In this document: positions 7,429 to 13,965 of the stretch, one piece after another
How the letters are laid out: each line of letters opens with the position of its first letter
How positions within the stretch are numbered: the stretch's first letter is position 1
Assembly (NCBI GenBank): GCA_036652055.1
Contig: JAVVWP010000028.1
Coordinates: 1 to 23,134 of the forward strand
From: Fimenecus sp036652055
GTDB lineage: Bacteria; Bacillota; Clostridia; Oscillospirales; Acutalibacteraceae
Direction: 5' to 3'
Length of the DNA stretch: 23,134 nt
Notes under the pieces: model-generated
Told to the model about the DNA's origin: nothing
The model's database searches: none
The model's input: only the letters and a program-made list of their open reading frames with translations
Made by a program: the position numbers and the translations under genes

Positions 7429-7872
7429 ATGGTAGAAATCGGGGCAATTCTTGAAGGTAAGGTTACAGGTCTTACTAATTTTGGTGCATTTGTCAGTTTG
7501 CCTGAAAATGCAACAGGTATGGTTCATATTTCAGAGGTAGCTTCTACTTATGTCAGTGATATTCACGAATATTTAACTGAAAATCAAGAGGTAAAAGTTA
7601 AGGTTATTGATGTTACTCCTGAGGGTAAAATTAGTCTTTCAATAAAAAAGGCTATGGAACCTGAACAAACTGAGCGACCTGTTAGAAGAAATACTCAAAA
7701 TCGCAGTAGATCTAATGCTAATGTCTGGAAAGGCAGTTTTGACTCAAAAAAAGATGAGCCAGCGTCCTTTGAAGATATGATGGCTAAGTTTAAGCAAGTC
7801 AGTGATGAAAAAATGACTGACCTTAAGCGTGCTACTGACGGAAAAAGAAATTCTTACTCAAGAAAAAAATAA
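7429..7872 (+). CDS. yabR: S1 RNA-binding domain protein, YabR-like
   Basis: The 147-residue protein has one S1 domain at residues 1-72, showing GAILEGKVTGLTNFGAFVSL, then TGMVHISEV, then VKVKVIDVTPEGKISLSIKKA. A low-complexity basic tail follows (RRNTQNRSRSNA). In B. subtilis YabR occupies the same place after divIC. Related single-S1 proteins (general stress protein 13/CvfD type) bind RNA or ribosomes and affect translation. A GGGAGGA ribosome-binding site lies upstream. The reading frame ends just before a strong terminator, so this is the end of the conserved block; spoIIE, the next gene in Bacillus, is not present here. Confidence 0.88.
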   Translation: MVEIGAILEGKVTGLTNFGAFVSLPENATGMVHISEVASTYVSDIHEYLTENQEVKVKVIDVTPEGKISLSIKKAMEPEQTERPVRRNTQNRSRSNANVWKGSFDSKKDEPASFEDMMAKFKQVSDEKMTDLKRATDGKRNSYSRKK

Positions 7873-7880
7873 CTATAAAC

Positions 7881-7930
7881 AGGCTGTCCGTTATGTTTCA
7901 TAAGGGGTAGCCTTTTTAGTTTTTTTAAAA
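7881..7930 (+). terminator. Rho-independent terminator after yabR
   Basis: A long hairpin pairs 7881-7895 with 7899-7913: outer stem AGGCT/AGCCT, inner stem TTATG/CATAA, loop TTT, one mismatch and two wobbles. It is followed by a T-rich run. Only about 25 bases separate it from the fumarase start, so it could also act as an attenuator for the next genes. Confidence 0.82.
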
Positions 7931-7954
7931 AATCCCAAACGAAAGGGTAAAAAT

Positions 7955-8797
7955 ATGAGAGAAATCAGCGTTACTGAAATTGAAAATGCAGTTCGGGAGC
8001 TTTGCATTAAAGCTAATAAAACCTTGCCTTGTGACCTTTGTGAGTGCATAGCATATGGTGAAAAAGTTGAAACTGATGCCCTCCCCAAAAAAATAATGGG
8101 CGAGCTTTTAAAAAATCTTGATGCCGCAAAAGAGCTTGATATCCCAATTTGCCAAGATACAGGAATGGCGGTTGTTTTTGCAGAAATCGGTCAAGATGTT
8201 CATATCGTTGGCGGTGATTTTGAAGTGGCGGTCAATAAAGGCGTCGGGCGTGGGTACACAGACGGTTTGCTTAGAAAGTCAATAGTATTAGATCCTATTA
8301 GTCGAATAAATACAGGCGACAACACTCCTGCGGTTATTCACACAAAAATAGTAAGTGGTGAAACAATAAAAATAACTGTTGCACCAAAAGGGTTTGGCAG
8401 TGAAAATATGAGCCGAATAAAAATGTTTACACCGTCAGCAACCAAAAATGACTTGATGGATTTTATAGTCGAAACAGTAGAAATAGCAGGCGGAAATCCT
8501 TGCCCTCCTATTGTAATCGGTGTTGGATTTGGCGGAGATTTTGAATATTGTGCCTATCTTTCAAAAAAAGCACTTTGTAGGCAAGTAAGCGTTAGAAATG
8601 AAAATCCATTTTATGCAGATATGGAAAAAGAATTGCTACTTAGAATAAATGAAACCGATATAGGTCCTCAGGGATTTGGCGGAAAAACGACAGCACTTGC
8701 GGTAAACATTGAAACAGCACCAACCCATATAGCAGGGCTTCCAGTAGCTGTAAATGTCGGGTGTCATGTTACACGCCACAAAAGCAAAATATTATAA
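7955..8797 (+). CDS. fumA: Class I fumarate hydratase, alpha subunit
   Basis: The 280-residue protein is the full length of the alpha subunit of two-subunit class I (iron-sulfur) fumarases and L(+)-tartrate dehydratases. Conserved cysteines that would hold the [4Fe-4S] cluster are in ICQDTG (Cys66), NPCPP (Cys183) and the C-terminal GCHVTRH. Glycine-rich segments GFGSENMS and GFGGKTTA are also typical. Together with the beta subunit it interconverts fumarate and malate. The beta gene normally follows directly, but here the next gene is ung, 39 bases on. Tartrate dehydratase or another hydro-lyase substrate cannot be excluded. GAAAGGG lies upstream of the ATG. Confidence 0.9.
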   Translation: MREISVTEIENAVRELCIKANKTLPCDLCECIAYGEKVETDALPKKIMGELLKNLDAAKELDIPICQDTGMAVVFAEIGQDVHIVGGDFEVAVNKGVGRGYTDGLLRKSIVLDPISRINTGDNTPAVIHTKIVSGETIKITVAPKGFGSENMSRIKMFTPSATKNDLMDFIVETVEIAGGNPCPPIVIGVGFGGDFEYCAYLSKKALCRQVSVRNENPFYADMEKELLLRINETDIGPQGFGGKTTALAVNIETAPTHIAGLPVAVNVGCHVTRHKSKIL

Positions 8798-8836
8798 ATT
8801 TAAAAAATCTAAAATTCCAAAGGAAGTGAAAACAAA

Positions 8837-9511
8837 ATGGCAAAAATTCAAAATGATTGGCTTTTAGAAATAGGTGATGAATTCAAAAAACCTTACTATT
8901 TAAACCTTAGAAGCTTTTTAAAAAATGAATATGCGGTTCATTCTGTTTTTCCACCGATGGAAGATATTTTCAATGCTTTTCATTTTACTCCTCTCCAAAA
9001 AGTCAAGGTGCTTTTGGTGGGGCAAGATCCATACCATAATGAAAATCAGGCACACGGTCTTTCATTTTCAGTTATGCCAGGGGAGGATATTCCGCCGTCG
9101 CTCCGCAATATTTACACAGAGCTACACGAGGATATTGGCTGTTATATTCCAAATAATGGATACCTTAAAAAGTGGGCGGACGAGGGCGTTTTATTGCTTA
9201 ACACGGTGCTTACAGTTCGTGCAAACAATGCAAATTCTCACGCAGGTATGGGCTGGGAACTCTTTACAGACGAAGTTATAAGAGCAGTTAATAAAATTGA
9301 CAGACCAGTTGTTGTTTTTCTTTGGGGAGCTCCGGCACGAAGAAAAAAAGAAATGCTAAATAATCCAAAACATTTGATTTTAGAAGCACCACATCCAAGT
9401 CCTCTGTCAGCATATCGTGGATTTTTCGGGTGCAAGCATTTTAGCAAAGCCAATGAGTTTTTAATAAAAAATGAAATAGAACCGATAGATTGGCAAATAG
9501 AAAATATTTAA
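8837..9511 (+). CDS. ung: Uracil-DNA glycosylase
   Basis: This 224-residue family 1 uracil-DNA glycosylase removes uracil from DNA as the first step of base-excision repair. The catalytic loop GQDPYH (residues 62-67, Asp64 the water activator) and the minor-groove loop HPSPLSAYRGF (His186) are intact. The uracil-recognition strand region LLLNTVLTV is also present, so the enzyme should be active. The ATG is preceded by AAGGAAGTGA. It sits 39 bases after the fumarase gene on the same strand and shares a terminator with the convergent hpf gene. Confidence 0.97.
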   Translation: MAKIQNDWLLEIGDEFKKPYYLNLRSFLKNEYAVHSVFPPMEDIFNAFHFTPLQKVKVLLVGQDPYHNENQAHGLSFSVMPGEDIPPSLRNIYTELHEDIGCYIPNNGYLKKWADEGVLLLNTVLTVRANNANSHAGMGWELFTDEVIRAVNKIDRPVVVFLWGAPARRKKEMLNNPKHLILEAPHPSPLSAYRGFFGCKHFSKANEFLIKNEIEPIDWQIENI

Positions 9512-9524
9512 AAATAAAAAAATT

Positions 9525-9556
9525 AAAACCCACGACTTTAAAAATCGTGGGTTTTT
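9525..9556. terminator. Bidirectional rho-independent terminator between ung and hpf
   Basis: AAAACCCACGA (9525-9535) pairs with TCGTGGGTTTT (9545-9555) around a 9-base loop. The stem has A-runs on the left and T-runs on the right, so it can stop transcription of both convergent genes. Confidence 0.9.
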
Positions 9557-9567
9557 AAACTACCTAT

Positions 9568-10089
9568 TTAATCATTTGGTTCAATAACACCGTATCCACC
9601 GTCAGCACGCTTATAAACAACGCTTACAAGGTCAGTTGTTGCATTTCTAAACATATAGAACTGATGACCTAACATATTCATCTGTAAAACAGCTTCATCT
9701 ATGCTTTGCGGACGCAAAAAGATGGATTTTATTCTAATAATTTCAAAGTTTGTTTCTTCATCTTCAGCAGAGGTGAGAATATCATCAAATGAGGCTTCAT
9801 GCAATTTTTTTTCAAGCTTCGTTTTATTTTTACGAATTTGGCGGATAAGCGAATCAACGCAAGCGTCAAGAGCATCTTCTAAATCCTGTGAACGCTCTTG
9901 TGCTCTAAATATTAATCCACCTCTTGTGAGGGTGATTTCAACGATTTTGATATTTTTTTCAACGGTTGCAGTAACTTTTGCATTAGCATCATTGCCAAAA
10001 AACTTTTCTACCTTGAGAAGCTTTTGCTCTGCTCTTTCCTTAAATGAATTTCGTGGTGTACATTTTCGCCCAATGATAGTGATATTCAT
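9568..10089 (-). CDS. hpf: Ribosome hibernation promoting factor, long form
   Basis: The 173-residue protein has an N-terminal S30AE/YfiA domain (about 1-95, beginning MNITIIGRKCTPRNSFKERA, with VEKNIKIVEITL), a linker, and the C-terminal dimerisation domain typical of long HPF (about 115-170, IIRIKSIFLRPQSIDEAVLQMN, noted as IIRIKSIFLRPQSIDEA and MNMLGHQFYMFRN). Long HPF binds the 30S decoding region and pairs 70S ribosomes into inactive 100S dimers in stationary phase or stress. The start is ATG 10089 because AAAGGGGA lies 7 bases upstream; an upstream in-frame ATG at 10119 lacks such a site. Confidence 0.95.
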   Translation of the reverse strand: MNITIIGRKCTPRNSFKERAEQKLLKVEKFFGNDANAKVTATVEKNIKIVEITLTRGGLIFRAQERSQDLEDALDACVDSLIRQIRKNKTKLEKKLHEASFDDILTSAEDEETNFEIIRIKSIFLRPQSIDEAVLQMNMLGHQFYMFRNATTDLVSVVYKRADGGYGVIEPND

Positions 10090-10116
10090 TAATACATCCC
10101 CTTTGAATTGTATATT

Positions 10117-10134
10117 CAAAAGCAGTTGCTTTTG
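10117..10134 (-). promoter_or_regulatory. Small inverted repeat in the hpf leader
   Basis: CAAAAGC (10117-10123) and GCTTTTG (10128-10134) are perfect 7-base inverted repeats around a 4-base loop. They lie between the hpf promoter and ribosome-binding site. The element may be a leader hairpin or a binding site; its function is unknown. Confidence 0.35.
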
Positions 10135-10145
10135 TTTACGCTCTT

Positions 10146-10154
10146 ATTATAGCA
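10146..10154 (-). promoter_or_regulatory. Extended -10 promoter of hpf
   Basis: On the minus strand TGCTATAAT is a perfect extended -10 element. The -35 region, about 17 bases upstream, reads TTTATT and is weak, as is common for extended -10 promoters. It would give a leader of about 50 bases before hpf. Confidence 0.6.
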
Positions 10155-10201
10155 CATTCATATATTAAAATAAATACTTTTTATTAAATTATGTTTACTT
10201 T

Positions 10202-11521
10202 TTACAAAGAATTTTTAAGAATTTTAAGAGCATCATAATAATTTTCTTCAGAAATCCCTGAACACGATAGAAGTATTTGAGGATATTTGCTGTCAATTTC
10301 GGCAGTAGATACTAAAATCCCAGCATTTTTAGCACGCATAACGACTTGCTCAGAGGTTAAATCTGAAAAGATTTCTAACCTAACAACAAATCCGCCCTCA
10401 CCAAGATGAGCCTTAGCACCACTATGAAACACATCATTGATAGCGTCACAAAGTTTTTTCATTTTAGAAGTGTAAAGCTTTTTGGCTTTACGAGCAGAGG
10501 CTGATAGATGCCCGTCACGAATGAATTGGCACAATGCAATTTGCTCTGTTTTAGAGGCAGTTTGGTTATAAAGCGGTGAAATCTGATTGTATTTTTCGAG
10601 CATATTATCAGGCAAAATCATAAAACTAATTCTGATTGATGGAAGCAAAAGTTTAGAAAAGGTACCGATATATATTACATTGCGACCACCGTCTAACCCT
10701 TGAAGACAAGGGGATTTTCTTGAAAAGTACCCAAACTCACTATCATAATCGTCTTCAATCAAAACAGTGCCACTTTTTCGAGCATTTGAAATCAGTTCAA
10801 TCCTCTTTGAAGCATTCATAGTGTCGCCCCAGCGATTTATATGAGATGGGGATATGTAAAGTATATCAGCCTTACAGTCACTGCTCAAAATATTGAACCC
10901 GTGGTCACGAAAAATGGCAATTCCCTGCATAAAACTCTGGTCTGCAAAAGCAATATTCGACTTCGTTTCAAGAATTTTACAAATAATGTGCAAAAGGCTT
11001 TGAACGCCTGCACCAATAATAATATTTTCAGGAGTGCAAATAGCATTTCTCTGTTCTCTAATATAATTACATATCGCTTCTCGCAGTTCAAGCTCTCCGC
11101 TGACCTCGCCATAAGATAAAAGCCGTTCATCTTGCCTTAAAGCACTTTTAATATATCGACGCCAAATGTTAAAATCAAAACTATCACTGTCAACTGATGA
11201 TGTTCCAAAATCATAAATAATATCTTTTTTGCAATCTTTTGGAGTTTCACTTCTGGTTTCATTTTTATTTAGTGCAATATTCGTCACAAAATATCCGCTT
11301 TGTGGCTTAGAAACAACATACCCATCAGCAGCAAGCTGAAGATAGGCGGTTTCGGCGGTAGTTCTGCTTACTGATAATTCAGCCGAGCAACGCCTGATAG
11401 ATGGAAGCCTTGAATTAGGTGGAAGCTTTCCATTTAAAATCAGCGTTTTGTAATATTCATAAACACGCATATATAGCGAAGTTTTTTTGCTCATATCGGA
11501 ATATTCTTTAAAAGCATTCAT
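10202..11521 (-). CDS. pdxR: MocR-family PLP-dependent regulator, PdxR-like
   Basis: The 439-residue protein joins an N-terminal GntR-type winged helix (about 12-80, with LPPNSRLPSIRRCSAELSVS as the segments LPPNSRLPSIRR and AELSVSRTTAETAY) to a fold-type-I aminotransferase domain. The PLP-binding lysine is intact in GTFSK (Lys290), and the aspartate motif EDDYDSEF sits near 256-263. PdxR-type members use PLP as co-effector and activate vitamin B6 synthesis or salvage genes. Here the gene is divergent from a pyridoxine kinase gene, the classic arrangement for PdxR control of B6 salvage. AGGGGACA precedes the ATG. Regulation of the neighbour is inferred from context; other MocR proteins regulate GABA or taurine genes. 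Confidence 0.87.
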   Translation of the reverse strand: MNAFKEYSDMSKKTSLYMRVYEYYKTLILNGKLPPNSRLPSIRRCSAELSVSRTTAETAYLQLAADGYVVSKPQSGYFVTNIALNKNETRSETPKDCKKDIIYDFGTSSVDSDSFDFNIWRRYIKSALRQDERLLSYGEVSGELELREAICNYIREQRNAICTPENIIIGAGVQSLLHIICKILETKSNIAFADQSFMQGIAIFRDHGFNILSSDCKADILYISPSHINRWGDTMNASKRIELISNARKSGTVLIEDDYDSEFGYFSRKSPCLQGLDGGRNVIYIGTFSKLLLPSIRISFMILPDNMLEKYNQISPLYNQTASKTEQIALCQFIRDGHLSASARKAKKLYTSKMKKLCDAINDVFHSGAKAHLGEGGFVVRLEIFSDLTSEQVVMRAKNAGILVSTAEIDSKYPQILLSCSGISEENYYDALKILKNSL

Positions 11522-11633
11522 AAACTGTCCCCTAAAAAATTCTTAATTTTGTGTATTTTAATAATGACAAATTTAATTTATTATATACCACAGATGAAAC
11601 ATTTGCAAACAAAACTTGAAAGAGGTGAGGTTT
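11522..11633. promoter_or_regulatory. Divergent pdxR/pdxK control region
   Basis: The 112-bp gap must hold both promoters and the PdxR sites. AAAATT (11536-11541) and AATTTT (11545-11550) form a short AT-rich palindrome. A TGACAA sits near 11565-11570 and could serve as part of a -35 for either strand (TTGTCA on the minus strand). No full promoter is convincing. Confidence 0.3.
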
Positions 11634-12467
11634 TTGAAAAAAATAGCAGTTATCAATGACCTTTCGGGATTTGGCAGATGCTCGCTAACGGCAGCAATTC
11701 CGATAATTTCTGTTTCAGGGAGTGAGTGTTCTCCGCTACCAACCGCAATTTTATCTAATCAAACAGGGTATGAAAGCTTTTATTGTGATGATTATACTGA
11801 TAAAATAGACTTTTTTACGAGTGAATGGAAAAAGCTTAATAAAAGCTTTGATGGCATATTGACAGGCTTTTTAGGTAGCATTGATGGCGTTGATAAAGTT
11901 TTAAATTTCATAAAGACCTTTAAAACAGAGAAAACAATTTTGGTTGTTGATCCTGTAATGGCTGACGATGGCGAAATTTATAGCACATATAATAAGAAAT
12001 TTTGTAGCGAAATAAAAAAACTTGTCAGTGTTTCAAATGTAATAACGCCAAATCTTACAGAGCTTTGCATATTAACCGAAAAAGACTTTTCAGAGCTTTT
12101 ATCACATTCAAATGATGATGATTATTTTGAAATTATAGTTAGCCTTGCAAAAGAAATGTTAAATGATTGCCTAAAAACAGTAATTGTCACAGGAATAGAA
12201 AAAGCTGGCTCGATTTTCAATATGGCAGTCAGTGAAAACGATAGCTTTACGGTGCATTCAAAGAAAATGGGAAATGGCTACTCTGGCACAGGCGACATAT
12301 TTTCAGCGATTATCGTGTCACAGCTTGTTAATGGAAAAACAATAAAATCGGCTGTAAAAACTGCAACTTCATTCCTTGAAAAAGCAATAGAAGATAGCTT
12401 TAATGAAGGCACAGATGCAAATGATGGCGTGAATTTTGAAAAATATTTGGGGGAACTTATTCCGTGA
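11634..12467 (+). CDS. pdxK: Pyridoxine/pyridoxamine/pyridoxal kinase
   Basis: The 277-residue ribokinase-fold enzyme phosphorylates B6 vitamers at the 5' hydroxyl with ATP, the central step of B6 salvage. The N-terminal INDLSGFGRCSLTAAIPI and PLPTAILSNQTGY segments are typical of the PdxY/pyridoxamine kinase group. VVDPVMADDGE and the anion-hole motif GTGD (218-221, catalytic Asp221) are intact. The start is taken as TTG 11634 because GAGGTGA (11622-11628) lies 5 bases upstream; a TTG at 11616 precedes the ribosome-binding site. The stop overlaps the next gene's GTG by 4 bases (GTGA), so kinase and transporter are coupled. Divergent pdxR probably regulates it. Confidence 0.9.
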   Translation: MKKIAVINDLSGFGRCSLTAAIPIISVSGSECSPLPTAILSNQTGYESFYCDDYTDKIDFFTSEWKKLNKSFDGILTGFLGSIDGVDKVLNFIKTFKTEKTILVVDPVMADDGEIYSTYNKKFCSEIKKLVSVSNVITPNLTELCILTEKDFSELLSHSNDDDYFEIIVSLAKEMLNDCLKTVIVTGIEKAGSIFNMAVSENDSFTVHSKKMGNGYSGTGDIFSAIIVSQLVNGKTIKSAVKTATSFLEKAIEDSFNEGTDANDGVNFEKYLGELIP

Positions 12468-13003
12468 AAAACAAAAAAATAATAAATCTTGTAATGGCGG
12501 CAGTTTTTGCGGCACTAATAGCGGTTATGACCGCCTATGTCAGCATAAAAACAGGTCTAAATGAGGGATACATTCACTTTGGCGATTCAATAATATACAT
12601 AGCAGCGTGCATTTTACCATTTCCTTATGCAGCCCTTGCGGCAGGAATTGGTGGCGGACTTGCAGATTTACTCGCAGGTGCTGCGATTTGGGCGCCTGTA
12701 ACGGTTATAATAAAGGCACTTAATGTTATACCTTTTGCACTCGTGTATAAGTTTAAAATGACAAAAAAGCCTGATAAAATCTTAAATGGTGCAACTGCTG
12801 CAATGCCGATAGCGTCGGGGTTAATTACGCTTTTAGGTTATACCCTTGCTGAAAAAATAATGTTTGGGCTTCAATATGACTCCTTGTGGATATTTATTTT
12901 AACAGGTTTAATTCAGCCCATAGGCAGTGCGATTATGTTTTATCTTATAGCTGCTGCACTCGATAGAGTTGATTTTAAAAATAGAATAGCAAAAACGAAA
13001 TAA
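12464..13003 (+). CDS. ECF transporter S component, probably for a B6 vitamer
   Basis: This 179-residue membrane protein has about six hydrophobic helices. It shows the N-terminal ECF S-component feature KKIINLVMAAVFAALIAVMTA, noted as VMAAVFAALIAVMTA, which carries the small-residue AxxxA helix that docks on EcfT. GDSIIYIAACILPFPYAALAAGIGGGLADLL also fits, seen as the segments HFGDSIIYIA and GIGGGLADLLAG. S components bind a vitamin and work with a shared EcfA/A'/T energising module, which is not in this window. It starts at a GTG that overlaps the pdxK stop, so the likely cargo is pyridoxine or a related vitamer (PdxU-like role). The substrate is inferred from operon context alone. Confidence 0.82.
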   Translation: MKNKKIINLVMAAVFAALIAVMTAYVSIKTGLNEGYIHFGDSIIYIAACILPFPYAALAAGIGGGLADLLAGAAIWAPVTVIIKALNVIPFALVYKFKMTKKPDKILNGATAAMPIASGLITLLGYTLAEKIMFGLQYDSLWIFILTGLIQPIGSAIMFYLIAAALDRVDFKNRIAKTK

Positions 13004-13022
13004 TGAAAGAGAGAAAAAAATA

Positions 13023-13631
13023 ATGGCTGATATATTATATGTTTTCGAAAACAATGTTTATCTCAATATAACTAACGCTTGCCCTTGCCGCTGTACATTT
13101 TGCATTCGCAATAATGGTGACAGTGTAGGTGATGCACAGAGCCTTTGGTTTAAAAGCCATACTCCGTCATTTGAAGAAATAAAAAAATCGATTGACGAGT
13201 TTGATTTTAAAGCTTATAGTGAAGTGATTTTTTGTGGATACGGTGAGCCAACCTGTGCAATTGATAATCTTTTAAAAACCGCAGAATACTTAAAAAATAA
13301 GCTAAAAATCAAAGTGCGTTTAAATACAAATGGGCTTTCAGATTTAATTAACAAAAGAGAAACAGCTAAAGACATTTGCAAAAATATTGATGTAATTTCC
13401 GTCAGCCTTAATGCTCCGACTGCTGAAAAATACAATAAGCTTTGCAATCCGTCATTTGGTGATAAAGCATTTGATGAAGTAGTTAGCTTTGCAAAGCAGT
13501 GTAAAGCCGAGGGAGTAGTTGTTAAATTTTCGCTGGTTGATGTAATATCTAAAGAGGATATAGATGCGTGTCAAAAGCTTGCTGATGAAATAAAAATCCC
13601 ATTAAGAGTAAGGCATTATTCAGAAAATTAA
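13023..13631 (+). CDS. Small radical SAM protein, TatD-associated type
   Basis: The 202-residue protein has the radical SAM cluster motif CX3CX2C at Cys20, Cys24 and Cys27 (segment NACPCRCTFCIRN) with an extra Cys22 in between. The SAM-binding GEP motif is in GYGEP (72-76). It is a compact core-only radical SAM barrel without a SPASM or other C-terminal cluster domain. From memory, it resembles the radical SAM family often found beside or fused to TatD nucleases (TIGR04038 type); its reaction is unknown. No tatD gene is in the window. It follows the ECF S component by 19 bases and ends at a strong terminator, so it is the third gene of the B6 operon. Confidence 0.8.
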   Translation: MADILYVFENNVYLNITNACPCRCTFCIRNNGDSVGDAQSLWFKSHTPSFEEIKKSIDEFDFKAYSEVIFCGYGEPTCAIDNLLKTAEYLKNKLKIKVRLNTNGLSDLINKRETAKDICKNIDVISVSLNAPTAEKYNKLCNPSFGDKAFDEVVSFAKQCKAEGVVVKFSLVDVISKEDIDACQKLADEIKIPLRVRHYSEN

Positions 13632-13645
13632 AAATGCAAAAAACA

Positions 13646-13685
13646 AAGCCTAAGGAGAGAAAATCTTTCCTTAGGCTTATTTTAA
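13646..13685. terminator. Rho-independent terminator at the end of the B6 operon
   Basis: AAGCCTAAGG (13646-13655) pairs perfectly with CCTTAGGCTT (13669-13678). The inner bases extend the stem to a 3-base loop. The T-rich run ATTTTAATTTT follows on the plus strand. On the minus strand the stem is followed by TTTGTTTTTTGCATTTTT, so it can also serve the convergent sigma-factor operon. Confidence 0.9.
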
Positions 13686-13700
13686 TTTTGCTTAAAAGCT

Positions 13701-13952
13701 TTAATCTTTTTCAATTTTATCACTTGCCATTTTAAATGATTTTTCAAATTTTAAATCCACAACAAAAGCCGAAGCGAGGCAAAAAACAAGGGTTACAATA
13801 AACTTAAATGCCATAAGATGCGTCATTGTTGCTCTAAAATATTCTAATGGCAAAGCAGAAAACTTAATAGGAAAGAAAAAATAGCTTAAAAGAAACCAGC
13901 TAATTATAGCAGTAAATAAAAAAGTTATAGTACAAATTACAGATTTTTTCAT
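13701..13952 (-). CDS. Small two-helix membrane protein of unknown function
   Basis: I do not recognise a family. The 83 residues form two hydrophobic helices (about 5-28, ICTITFLFTAIISWFLLSYF, and 48-66, FKFIVTLVFCLASAFVVDL) with a short charged C-terminal tail. A good AAGGAGA ribosome-binding site overlaps the stop region of the upstream beta-propeller gene, and only 13 bases separate the two reading frames, so they are co-transcribed. Its place in an ECF sigma operon suggests a role in the membrane arm of that signalling system, but there is no direct evidence. A strong terminator follows. Confidence 0.72.
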   Translation of the reverse strand: MKKSVICTITFLFTAIISWFLLSYFFFPIKFSALPLEYFRATMTHLMAFKFIVTLVFCLASAFVVDLKFEKSFKMASDKIEKD

Positions 13953-13965
13953 ATTTTAAATCTCC

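Noticed and set aside
10841..11130. Reading frames on both strands inside pdxR
   Set aside because: The MocR protein is intact from end to end; these are out-of-frame shadows.
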